DNA from: Syngnathus acus
Taxonomy: Eukaryota > Chordata > Actinopteri > Syngnathiformes > Syngnathidae
Assembly: GCF_901709675.1 (NCBI RefSeq)
Contig: NC_051095.1
Location: 9,327,956 to 9,391,955 of the forward strand
DNA: 64,000 nucleotides
Reading direction: 5' to 3'
Below, piece by piece: positions 26,666 through 41,758 of the stretch. Each line of letters starts with the position of its first letter. Positions within the stretch are counted from its first letter, which is position 1. A program made the position numbers and the translations under genes. The notes beneath the pieces were generated by a model, which worked only from the letters and a program-made list of their open reading frames with translations, ran no database searches and had not been told where the DNA came from.

Positions 26666-26707
26666 TTTTAGTAAGTAAGGTTTTACGTAAAACCTTACTT
26701 ACTAAAA
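26666..26707. repeat. Perfect 42-bp palindrome
   Basis: Twenty-one bases on each side of the centre (between 26686 and 26687, core TTTTACGTAAAA) are exact reverse complements with no spacer. Single-stranded DNA or RNA here would form a cruciform or hairpin. A further TTTAGTAAGTTT word follows at about 26711. Confidence 0.9.
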
Positions 26708-27015
26708 CCGTTTAGTAAGTTTGAGTGGATAAGCTGTTCAAAAACCAGGCTCAGGTTTATTAAGAGTAGTGAACTCACCATGTTGTTTTGTGTTTAACGA
26801 AAAAATAAAAGCATGTGGACACTTAAAAGTACTTCTTTGCACTTTTTAAACATGCCTATTTCACACCTTTTTTTTTTTTTTTCTTCTCTCGACCAGCTTG
26901 TTGTCTTCTTCTTCTGTGTTGCTGCCAAAAAGCTGTCAGCTGGTGGTGGAAGAGCGTGAAAGAATGTGGAACAAAGTCCACAAAATGTTGGCAACGTGCC
27001 CCCGAAATGAGAATA

Positions 27016-27019
27016 CACG

Positions 27020-27052
<33 letters not shown>
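27016..27052. repeat. (CA)n microsatellite
   Basis: ACGC-type units pass into perfect CA dinucleotides. Confidence 0.9.
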
Positions 27053-27057
<5 letters not shown>

Positions 27058-28841
27058 AAACGCAGGGAATTTTTGTTTCTCTGCTTCATCATCATGTCAT
27101 CATGCTCATCAGCCACTCGCCCAGCCCGCATCCCTCACCAGGGAAGTGGCGCGACGCTTCCTTTCTACTGACTTTTGTGGTGCCCTCACCCGCGTTTTCT
27201 TAAATGGCCGTGAAGATGAAGATGGCCGCGCGATAAGAGAGCGTGCACCCGAGGAAGATTGAGCCGGCGACAAGGCGGGCGAGCGTGCCTCGGCCCTTTG
27301 CCTTGCGGGTACTGACATTTTAAAGAGGTTAGCGTGGAGAACAGTTGTTGTGGCGATCAAAGTGGACTTAATTTTTTCTTTTTACACGATCCATTACATT
27401 CAATCATTTTACTACTACGACTTCAACTTCTCCCTCTCTAAGTAAGTATCAACACCACTGGAGTGACAAACCCGAGTGGTGAAAGCAAAACACTTAAATT
27501 AAGAGGAACAAAAAACTCACAAGGGTTTAATACTGATGCAATTAAAACGGTTCTTAAAGATAAAATGTGAATGTATTTTTTCAAAGTTCAATACATTGAG
27601 AGAAATCATAATAAAATATATAGCTGTGTTTTTAGGTCATTGCAAAAGCTGACCTGAGGAAGTTAGCATTCTTTGAAAAAATGTTTATAATTACAATAGA
27701 AATCATTATACGGCATGTCCAAATTCTTTGATAAACTGTCACGTTTAAGTTTTTTATAAAGTTTCAATAAGTTATATTACTCCCAATGCCGTCAACAACA
27801 AAGTATTCTCTCACTGCTATTTGACTGTCATGTCTTTGAAAGCCCAAAAGGCCACAAAAACTGTTTGTAAAACGTCACGTCAGGATTTCTGTCTTATATT
27901 CTTCCATTAGAGAGTGGCCAAGCGGCATGTTTATGTTTATGGTCGGCCTCGATGACGAGAATTTACGCCAGAGTCAAGTGGGGAGGCACCAGAAGAAGAC
28001 GGTGGGCACATTTGGGCAGCTCCCAAACCTTAATAATAATGCCACGTATGACCTCAAGAAAAGTTTTCCTCATCAACTCTTGCGGCTTATGTACTTGGAA
28101 GCAGAGTTTATTCAATCAGCAGTTTACATTGTCTCGGAGCTCTCGCTATTTGCTTTTGGCGAGGCGTCGTGTCATTACATGTCATTTGGAGATCTTTTCT
28201 GGATTTATGCTTTTCGAGGATTATTTTATTAGGATGATTCACGGCGGCTCTCCACGAAGGAGCCTGTGTATACTTTATGCGGCCGACTGGGCCCTCTTTG
28301 ATCGCCTTGGCTTATTAGAATGACACGGCGAGGTCCGCTTGATCCCTATATCCAGAGGGCATCCAAGCTGAAGACCACCCAAAAGTCGTCTAGCTCTTGT
28401 CGTCATTAGGGTCGCCAGTCAGCTCCAGCCCAGCCTATCACAGCGCTTACCAAACTTTTACGTCCATTGCCACACTCACAACTACAGATTTTTAGTCTTC
28501 GATGAACAGCTTGTTTTTGAAATTTTGAGGACGCATGGAAAACAGCATAAAATATCAATTGGTTTCATTCATGTTAAATATCATTACACATTGAGTAAAC
28601 ATTAGACAAATGGATGATAGATTGTAGATTGTTTTATCATAGTTTTTAAAATGTTACTAACTGGGGGGAAAGTCTTGAATTTCCAAATGTTTGAATGAGA
28701 ACGACCGAAAGGACAGGTGGAGTTACTTCCAAATCATTTCTAAAAACATACGCCCCATTAATACCGTCTGTGATCTCTCCTTGGGCTCCTCTTTTAAACT
28801 GTAACGTCACAAGGGGCTGACGTTCATAATGTGTGAAAGCC

Positions 28842-28854
28842 TGCCCCCTGGTGG
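28842..28854 (-). promoter_or_regulatory. Candidate CTCF site (perfect core)
   Basis: The minus strand reads CCACCAGGGGGCA, an exact match to CCASYAGRGGGCR. It lies about 1 kb beyond the end of the lectin transcript and faces the plus-strand candidate at 8969. Occupancy is inferred. Confidence 0.45.
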
Positions 28855-29534
28855 ACATGTAGCCATTTTGCAATACTACCGCCCAACAAGTGACGACAAA
28901 ACGTGAACGTTCAGCAAATACTTTTTTATTCTCCCAATGAATAGTGCAAAAAAATATATGTATTCATGCAAAATACAAACAGTTGTCAGATAACAGATTT
29001 AATAATAAATAAAGATTGATTTATTCTTTAATTGGCATCCTTCTGTAGAATTACGTCAGGTTTCATGTGTGCGGTTGCTATGGACTCGCATCTCCATGAC
29101 ACCAAAGACAGATAAGCGCAGCAACTTCCTAACTTCTTCCAGTTGCATTTGAGGGCAAGTGAGAACGTGAATTGGCATCCGCTTATCTTAGAATATATGT
29201 GTGGCAGTATTTATCATTTTAAGATTTATTGTAAGGGGTCAAACAGTGCAAGTCTTACCAACTTAAGTGACCTCAGCTCTAATTGAGGCTGTACCCCAAT
29301 TAATTGCAAGTGTGTGTGCCATCTACCTAAACACCAATTAGAAGAGCCACAAGAGATAATATAAATGAAAACAAATAAAGTAGGTGACATCCATTATGCA
29401 ATAAGAAACATTGTGAACACTCTTGTGTCTTTTTAAAACGACGTTGCAGAAGCTGGATAACTATCATTATCGTTTGAATCAGGTGTGTTACAGCAGGGAG
29501 ACATTTAAATCATGCAGGACCAGAATTATATTAC

Positions 29535-29654
29535 ACAGATTTTTTTGTTTAGATAATAAAATGTTTAGTTGTTACCTGCTGACAGTTTCGACAGCTTCTC
29601 CAGTCTTTCTCGGCAGGTAACTAAACATTTTATTGTCTGAACAAAAGAATCTGT
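29535..29654. repeat. Foldback inverted repeat (arms ~45 bp, loop ~30 bp)
   Basis: The left arm 29535-29580 includes AATAAAATGTTTAGTT and TTACCTGC. The right arm 29611-29654 is its reverse complement with a few mismatches. The loop includes CGACAGCTTCTCCAG. Probably the remnant of a small transposable element; no family assigned. Confidence 0.75.
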
Positions 29655-29896
29655 AGATAACATTATGAAGACATGATGAATCTCATCGAAATAATTCCTG
29701 GACCAGAATTGCCCACCCCTGCTTTCGATGTGCCAAAAGCAGTTGGAATTTCACGCGACAATATGTGATGGACTGCAAAATGGCTCCTGGAACATCATGT
29801 GCCCGCCCACTTTAAATTTTCAGCATCCAAAGCAACAAGATTTGAGACTGCATACGGAGCTGACAGATTCACAAACCAAGTTTAAGAGCCAACGCC

Positions 29897-29902
29897 TTTA
29901 TT
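29897..29902 (-). terminator. Polyadenylation signal of the chimeric lectin gene
   Basis: AATAAA on the minus strand (context GGAATAAAGGCG), 277 bp past the TGA stop. It is the first canonical signal downstream of this gene. Confidence 0.55.
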
Positions 29903-30178
29903 CCGGTTCAAACACGTTTACATAGTTGAAAGAAAATCATCACTTGAATATAGTCAAAGAATTCATCAGAACATATGTATTCAATTAAAGTGTGTTTATA
30001 TTTGTACTATATGTTCCACATAATGCGGAAATGTCGTACCGTGACATTATCTTGCACACTTAGTCTAAAGTGAACAACAGTAGGTGGCGACCGCTAAAGA
30101 AACAATAAGGAAAAAACACGCTGATTGCCGTCGGCTGACGACGGCCAGACAGGAAGCGGCGCTCGGACGGCCGCGTGG

Positions 30179-33100
30179 TCACTTCAGCTGGACGTGGATT
30201 TGCTCCACTTGCCACACCAACAGGAAGTTGATGGCTTGCAGATCCTGAACTTGATAAGCAAAGTCCTGCTGGGGCCCGCCGTTGAAAGTCAGCTGGAAAG
30301 CGCCACTGCCACACTTGATGACAATCTAGACGGCGGAAGGCAGAGTGCCGGTTACTTTCTACGGGTTTTGAATTTGGGTGATGATTGAACGCCGACTTAG
30401 CGACGGACGTCACCTCGAAGGGGAGTCCTGGTCCAAAGTGGTTTTGTTGGGGAAGGCTCCCGGTCAGCTTCTCGCCCAATTTGCCGCTGACATTGGCTTC
30501 CATGGTGAAGCTCTTGGCGCCAAAGTCGATGTTCAGGTGCAGCGCATTGTTGCCCGTCTCCTTGCCGCTGCTGTCCACGTCCAGGTTGATCACCAGTCTG
30601 CAAGCACAAATGTGTCAGCTGCCTTCTTTGGCTGTGTGTGTGTGGTGGTGGTGGTGGTGGGGGGGGGTCATTACCCGGTTGCTTGGGGAGTGGATTGTCC
30701 CTTGATGACGAGTGTACGGCCCACGCTGAGACCGCCCAAGCCACCTTGGAAGCCACCTTGGAAGTCGCCCGTCTGCGCGCACACACACTGGAGAAAGACG
30801 GGAACAAGTAGGCCATGCACGCGCTTTGGGGACAGCTCCAGTGGACAAACAAAGGCATTTGGTTGCATGTCTTGAACAATGCCCACTGAAGGTGTTGAGA
30901 AAGCTTCACACGATTGCCACGGGAGAGTAAAAATGCTTTTGGGCATCCACAGCACAAACTCACATCGCTGTATTTCATGTAGAGCTGGCACTGGCACGCT
31001 ACATCCCGAGAGGAACACGACGCTCCATTGGTGGCATTTGCGCACATGCCCTTGTCTGAAAATGCCAAAAGTTAAATACATTCAGGCAAAAAAGTGACTG
31101 CACACAAGTCAATTTCTTGAGGGCTTTGCCAATTATGAAATTATACAACTTCAAAAGGGAGAGTCCAGTCATATACGTATGACCAAATCTGAAAGTTGAA
31201 AATGTGCGGCTTTGATGGTCGTTGCAACGGAGGATGACCTTCCCCACTTGGCCAGTAGGCAGAGACATCTTCTGCACGCGGGAAGTCTGCCCTCCTCGGT
31301 GGGCGGCCTGACTGAAGGCCTCTGCTTGCTCCGACCTTTTGTTGGAGGAGGAGGAACGCGGCTCGTGGCGGTGTTGCGCAACCCTCTTTTAAGAAACTCA
31401 CGCTGCAAGTCGAATGCTCTCATAAACTTTGAGTTCCAATTTGTTCGTCAAAAAATTTGACTTCCTTTCTTAAAATATAAGCCGCACCAAATATTTTTCA
31501 GTGTCATGACACATGAACGCTGCAGCCGCAAAACAAGGTGTGCACTCACCCCTGGGCACCTTGCAAATGTAGGCCGCCCTAAAGCGACATGAGTAGTCGT
31601 TCCAGCGACCATCATCAGATCGCGTTATCTCACAGCAGCTTTCCTGTCCTAAGTAGTTGTCTGGCTGTCTGGGTTCCCAAGCCCTGCAAGAGAGCAAATG
31701 TGGGGCACACAACGCAAGGATTTGAAAGTAGTAACTATTTCAGTCATGTTTTCAAGTCTTTCAGAGATCTTGTTTGTGAATATTGAGGTATCAAGTTGAG
31801 TCATCATCATCATCATCATCATTTAAAGCAACAAGTGCGCAAGACTTGAAGCAATTCACCATCTCACAAACTTGTCGGGCTTTCTCACTGAAGGGCACTC
31901 ACGAGTAGGAGAAAGGTGTTCCGTCTGTCCACTGCCACACAGTGCTCCCAGGCGCCGCACGTCGCAGGCCAATCCAGTACCAAGAAGAATATTGACGTGC
32001 TCGTAGCGCCAGCCACTCCTGCAAGGCAAAAAGTGAGTGAGTGAGTGAGTGAGTGAGTGAGTGAGTGAGTGAGTGAGTGAGTGAGTGAGTGAGTGAGTGA
32101 GTGAGTGAGTGAGTGAGTGAGTGAGTGAGTGAGTGAGTGAGTGAGTGAGTCGAGGTACCTGCTCCTGTTGGTCCCTAATGCTCGCCAGGTGGCCTCCCTT
32201 GGAAACACAGTAGTCCTCAGCCTTGTCCCAGTCCAGATCGTTTGTTCCGAAGAAGTAACAGTAATTGTTGTATTCCTGCCATTCGTTAGGACACACGGAC
32301 ACCGCTGGAAAGAGAACAAAAAATCAGATGAGAGCTGTGCCAGCATCCAGCAGATGTCTCCACATGCAGCAAGAAGTAAAGGTGGGGTGGCTTGTCTTGC
32401 AACAATGTCAACATTTCTGCAAGGAGCAACTTTGGTGGGCGTCAAAGGGCACGCGTGTCCATCCTGTAGTGCCAAGCGGCGCCTCTGAGTAGCGCTGCCG
32501 GACAAGACGTCTAATGCAGGCCGTTGCGATCACAGCCTCAACCCAAACAGGACAGAGTGTATTCACGCAATGACGTCATGAACTCGGTTTTAGGCTTATT
32601 TTTTACAATTTGGTGCTTTTGATAGGACATCGGGACTCGGTTACGGCAAATGTGAAAAAGCCTAGGATGTCCTCTGTTAGGGCCAACGGGAACTAACACA
32701 ATGGCAAGTATGGTTTGAGCGATACGGACCAAAAACATACAGAAAACACAAATTAATTGCTCGTTCTCAGGAAAGGATAAGGTAGCGGGTAAAACAAGTA
32801 ATAATAAAAACAATAACAACAATAAAAATGAATAATAATTTATTTTAGCCCGTTTTTAGGTCTGGAACTGTTTCAAAGGGCACTTGCCTACGGACGGGAA
32901 TAGGTGGGAGGGAAAAAAAATACCGCTTTCTGCACAGTAACAATTGCCCACCCCCACTGACGGTAAAGAAAAAAAAAAAAAAGAACTTCATAAAATGTTT
33001 TTAAAGGGCTTGTCCTGAGAGCATGCTTTTATGAAATGATCCGTTCTTCCAAAGCTGTGCCTTTGAAGACATTTTTTGGTAGTTGTCGCAGTTGAACTTT

Positions 33101-33452
33101 AAAAATCCGATGGCATATACATATAGGTCGTGCTTATTTAAATGTGCGAGTATCACCCTGAAATCTGCTGGGTCAAAGCAAGTTGAGTCAGTTTGACCGT
33201 CCAATTTTTGACCAAGCAGTTTTACAAGTGTGCCAGGAGAAAACGTTCAAAACCTCAAAGTGATTCCAAAAAGTTACAAAATTAAGTTGCGTTAGATTTG
33301 ACCAAAGAATAATACATGCAATTCTACACCTGACATACAAAAAGTGAAGGCGGCCTTTCCGTCCGAATAGAAGAAGTGAATAAATGCTCACCGATACAGG
33401 TGGGACGCAGTGCGAGGGCAATCATGAGCCAAGCGGCGAATGATGGAGCCAT
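30179..33452 (-). CDS. Secreted C-type lectin/galectin chimeric protein, 330 aa, eight exons
   Basis: Exons in transcript order: 33452-33392, 32304-32159, 32018-31903, 31683-31550, 31055-30964, 30787-30675, 30597-30414, 30325-30179. Every border is AG/GT and all phases join (1,0,2,1,0,2,0). Residues 1-20 form a signal peptide (MAPSFAAWLMIALALRPTCI). Residues 25-148 are a long-form C-type lectin domain with cysteines 25, 36, 53, 124/125, 140 and 148, WIGL at 84-87, QPD at 114-116, Glu122 and WND at 135-137; this pattern predicts calcium-dependent galactose-type binding. Residues 153-186 hold six cysteines. Residues 203-330 are galectin-like: GRTLVIKG, ALHLNIDF, then FQLTFNG in the last exon, with canonical galectin exon breaks. 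His241 and Asn243 of the ligand motif remain, but the expected Arg is Asp245 and the Trp is Leu261. Fish nattectin-type lectins normally stop after the C-type domain. I know no named family with this architecture. Confidence 0.85.
32031..32150. repeat. (GAGT)n tetranucleotide array filling a lectin intron
   Basis: About 30 perfect GAGT/TGAG units. The host intron (32019-32158) is 140 bp, so the array makes up nearly all of it and reaches to within a few bases of both splice sites. Confidence 0.95.
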
Positions 33453-33612
33453 GTTCGGGATGTGAGGACTCGGTCGTGGACCCAATTCAGTCGGAAACAC
33501 AGCAGCAGAGGACTCGGGAGGATGCTGGTGCGTCGTCTGGCGCCTGCCTGCCTGCCTGCTACACTGCACTTGGAGCGTGTGCAAGCCAGCTCCTCACAAG
33601 TCGCCCCCCACC

Positions 33613-33662
33613 CACCCACGCACGCACGCACGCACACACACACACACGCACACACACACACC
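33613..33662. repeat. Mixed (CACG/CA)n microsatellite upstream of the lectin gene
   Basis: CACGCACG units pass into CA dinucleotides. It lies about 160-210 bp upstream of the lectin start codon. Confidence 0.9.
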
Positions 33663-33727
33663 ACGCACGCCACAAAGGATGTCGAGATGATGCTCTCCAC
33701 GCTTTGCGTGACATTATACATTATACT

Positions 33728-33875
33728 TTTGTACATAAAAAAAGTAAAACTTTGAACTGAAAATACCTGTGCTGCGCTTGACGTGGAAAAGTAGACTTAT
33801 ACGAGTTTTGTACACAAAAAAAGTACAACTTTAAACTGAAAATACCTCTGCTCCACTTGACGTTGAAAAGTACAA
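33728..33875. repeat. 79-bp tandem duplication upstream of the lectin gene
   Basis: A unit containing AACTGAAAATACCT followed by CTTGACGT and GAAAAGTA occurs at 33728-33795 and 33807-33875. It lies about 275-425 bp upstream of the lectin start codon, so it could duplicate promoter elements. Confidence 0.75.
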
Positions 33876-35570
33876 CAGGATGTGCGTGACGTCATTCCAA
33901 AGCCTTTAAAGACAAGCAATAAAATAAAATAAAAACAGTAACAGGCTTTGAAAGTGTAGGTGTTGGATAGTGATAGCACCTCAGTGGGTACGTGAGCGTT
34001 TAAAATACAATTTAAACGTAGCATCCAGGCAATGAAAGATTGAAAAAAAAAAAAAAAGACCTTGGTGACAAAGGTTCACTTATTGCCACCGTGAATGACA
34101 AAGATGCTCAGTCAAGCACAGGTGGGATTAAGCGTCTCTCTAAAATATCTCCACGACATGCCAAAAGACTCAGCTCAGTACAACTAGACAATAAAGGTCA
34201 TCTTGTCAATTTTCTTTCTCACTATATTTTCAGATGATATAGCTTCAGTTTGTCTGTTTATTTGAAATTAGTGACGTGAATAATTTTCTTCTTTGAATTT
34301 GTACCATGAAACCAACAGAGGACATTGTTTATTGGCTGAAAAACGATTTCACACGGGGTACACGTGGCTGAAAATAGGTTGAGCACCACTGCACTAAAAC
34401 AAGGGCAGAAAGTCACATTCATCATCATTCAGGAGCCAGCGGCTGCATTTCATTTCTATTTCATTTCCTTCAAATAAAAATGACAGCAAGTCGGACGAGG
34501 AGTGAACAAGCGGGACACCTCCTGTCCAAACGGGCTGTACAAAGGCCTTGAGCACAAAAGTGTGCACATCCCAGCATCTCAACAGGTGAACGTGGAAAAA
34601 GCAAAAGGGAGTCTGGGATCAGAACTGTCTTTGGATTTCTGCGAGGCTTTGAAAGACTTGAGGGACCGTTTGTATAAAGGAAACTTCACTTCCCAACCAC
34701 GTTTGTCAATATGGGCGCAATTGTACTGGGAAGAAGAGGTGAGCCTCTGATTGGTCGATGTCGCGACCACATCTACTCGGGTGTACGGATCCGTTCAAGG
34801 TCCTAACACGTTTGATGACATCGCATGCGGGGGACCCCAACCTGCCCATCAATGGCGCTTTTGCACTATTGCGCAAGATGAAATCAGCAGCGAAGGCGTT
34901 TGTCAGCTTGGTACGGACCATTCAGTTCAAGGACAACTTGAGCCTTGTTTTCTACTTTTGGGCGGCCCAATCCGGCTAGCCTCTTTGCAAAGCTGCCCGC
35001 GTGCCATTCGTGCGGAGATGTTGACAGGTCGCTACAATGTTTCCACGTGCGGCATGCAAGGAACGCTCCCGTTTCTCCACAACGCCGCCGATTCAAGGTC
35101 ACAGTGATATGTTTCACTTCAGACGCAAAGACCAATACTTTGATACTTTTAAATACTGTATTAAACAAGCTGTCCCCGGAAATGAACTGACGTGTCTTGC
35201 ATGTACAGGTGCAACACGCACCTAAATGAGAATGTGTGCCCCCTCCCTCCCTCTCGCCATTTTACCGTCAAACTGTTTCTTTGTTTGTTTTGCAGTCATC
35301 TGTTGAGAACATTCATCAAATTGTTACTATGAGACATTTCCAGGCATGTGCTACATGAATTGTTTATATGTTCCCAATTGCTCATGATGACAAACACTAC
35401 AAAGGCAAGTTCCAAATCTTTTTGCAGTCACTTCTTAGGAATAGTCTTGTACTTCTGTCTTAAGGGCTCCTTATCTCGTCTTATTAACTTGAACAAATCT
35501 GCACCTTTATTCAAATAATATCAATTTAAGTAGCCACAAAACCCCAGGGCTGAAGAGTCAGAGATCAGGT

Positions 35571-35596
35571 GACTGACTGACTGACTGACTGACTGA
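35571..35596. repeat. (GACT)n microsatellite
   Basis: Six GACT units. Confidence 0.85.
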
Positions 35597-36650
35597 TGGA
35601 ACGACACCTTCCCCCCCCACACACACACTCTAATTGCCGTCCCCTGTGCCCTAGGAGCTCTCTGATTGTCCCCCTTGCCGATATCACCCTTCTTTCTTGG
35701 TTCTTGTCAGATGTGCCCTATAACTGTGTGCATAGTCATAAAACCCTAGAGAATAGAGGCCCTCTGACATTGCAATTGCCATCCGCATCAGTATCACTGT
35801 CTCTCCATCCCCCGAGCACCTCGACCCTTGGGCCACTGGCCCGGTCCAAAATACAACCCGGTATCTGGCTACATCTGAAATCAAATCATGAATCAAATCA
35901 TAAATTTAGCATGGACTTTAGAGAACTTTATATAAAAAATGGTTCCCTGATAACCCCCCCTCCAATAAAGTTTAGTTCTTCGTAGCTTTGCGGCCTCTGT
36001 GACAGTTTGACGTGTCAAGAGAACACCTGGGAGTGTGACGTTATCACATTCTGTCCTTTGATACGTACATAGCTAGGAAAGCAGCAGTGCCTACATCAGG
36101 GCCCACATTAATCAGGGCTAGAGCCAAATATGTCTTCCCTCTTCGGACATCAACATTTTACATTTAATAATTAGTATATGGTTTGTAGAAAAGTATCTGT
36201 TGCTCGCTGGATCACTGACTTGATGTTCAGAACCGTACTCCAGGACATCAGCAGGGCTGCGAATTATGTGGTTATAGCGCCCTCTATTGTCCAAGTAGTT
36301 CAAAGCAGGCAATTCGCACATCAGGGAAAAACAAGGCGAATGTGTCATTAAAATGGTTTATTCCTTTTCCTAAACCCCAAATCTTGGATTGACTTGGCTG
36401 TCCCTCTATAAAGCCATTTACAGGTAGATTGTTTAAGAGAATAATATATATTTTTTGTTTTGTACGTATTTATGAAGAGAAAAGTTCATAAACAATTTTG
36501 TGAATCTGTGATTCAATTTCTTAGTTAGATTTTCAAACTTTAAATGTAAGACTTTTCAAATAACTGAGTATTAATAAGAATACATTATAATATAACAACT
36601 AATAAGAGTTTTTAATTAGGCACAACTACATAGTTTTATCAAGAGACACG

Positions 36651-36966
<316 letters not shown>

Positions 36967-37017
36967 ATGAATGGAGTTGCTTTCGACCTTTCTTATCGTG
37001 GGGTCCGCAAAAAGGAC

Positions 37018-37055
37018 ACTTCCGGTTTACCCGGAAGTCAGCGTAATTCCCAAAG

Positions 37056-37062
<7 letters not shown>
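37018..37062 (+). promoter_or_regulatory. pcgf1 core promoter: paired ETS sites and a YY1-type site over the start codon
   Basis: ACTTCCGG (37018-37025) and CCGGAAGT (37031-37038) are two ETS sites in inverted orientation. AAGATGGCGG (37053-37062) is a YY1 consensus whose ATG is the pcgf1 start codon. No TATA box is seen. This is typical of a housekeeping promoter with a very short 5' leader. Confidence 0.6.
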
Positions 37063-41421
<4,359 letters not shown>

Positions 41422-41569
41422 AACTGTTGGACTTTGGCCTTCCTTCTTTTCTTCCTTCGTTCCATCCTTCACCAACACAGCTGTACATATTTTGTATAAT
41501 ACATAATTCTATTTTAATAATAGTCTTTGTGTACATGAACTTATTTTCCCTCCTTTTTGTATTTTTGAA

Positions 41570-41575
41570 AATAAA
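41570..41575 (+). terminator. pcgf1 polyadenylation signal
   Basis: AATAAA 149 bp after the stop codon, followed by a GT-rich stretch. Confidence 0.7.
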
Positions 41576-41745
41576 TTTAAAATATCAAACAAGTAAAGGC
41601 TGGTGTCACTATTTCACTGCAAAACAAGAGGGAGACAGACATCCATCTTAAAATTATTTGTTGAAGGACAATTGACGTGAAAACGTGTTGAAGGTTCCAA
41701 CTGGCGAAGCAGCAACAGTAGAGATAATGCAGTGCCACCTTGTTT

Positions 41746-41758
41746 CCACCAGATGGCG
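41746..41758 (+). promoter_or_regulatory. Candidate CTCF site
   Basis: CCACCAGATGGCG matches the CCASYAGRKGGCR form of the CTCF core. It sits about 0.3 kb past the pcgf1 3' end, between pcgf1 and lbx2. Motif match only. Confidence 0.4.

Larger units (their letters stand above)
8258..29896. other. Intergenic region between fgf24 and the chimeric lectin gene
   Basis: About 21 kb with no gene I can recognise. Open frames are short and lack family motifs or consistent splice structure. The interval holds microsatellites, short tandem duplications, a terminal-inverted-repeat element (24123-24298), a perfect palindrome (26666-26707), a foldback (29535-29654) and tRNA-SINE/L2-like fragments. It also holds GC-richer blocks without microsatellites (about 14640-14960, 17210-17390, 23320-23600, 27930-28390) that could be conserved regulatory DNA for fgf24. 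Confidence 0.6.
33453..36650. other. Intergenic region between lectin and pcgf1 (divergent gene starts)
   Basis: The two genes point away from each other, so both promoters should lie in this interval. No further gene was recognised. It holds a CA/CG-rich run (33613-33662), a 79-bp tandem duplication (33728-33875) and a (GACT)n run. The GC-richer block at 34500-35110 has several overlapping short frames but no family motif or splice logic. Confidence 0.55.

Noticed and set aside
27927-28323. Overlapping frames of 101 and 123 codons
   Set aside because: No motif, signal peptide or splice partner; more like conserved non-coding DNA, so reported only as such.
30378-30875. Plus-strand frame of 165 codons opposite the lectin exons
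   Set aside because: Antisense of the galectin exons; the minus strand has consistent splicing and domain motifs.
30179-33452. Two separate genes (C-type lectin and galectin) instead of one
   Set aside because: The galectin exons lack an in-frame start codon of their own near their 5' end, and all junction phases from the C-type exons fit. Kept as the main alternative to be tested by transcripts.
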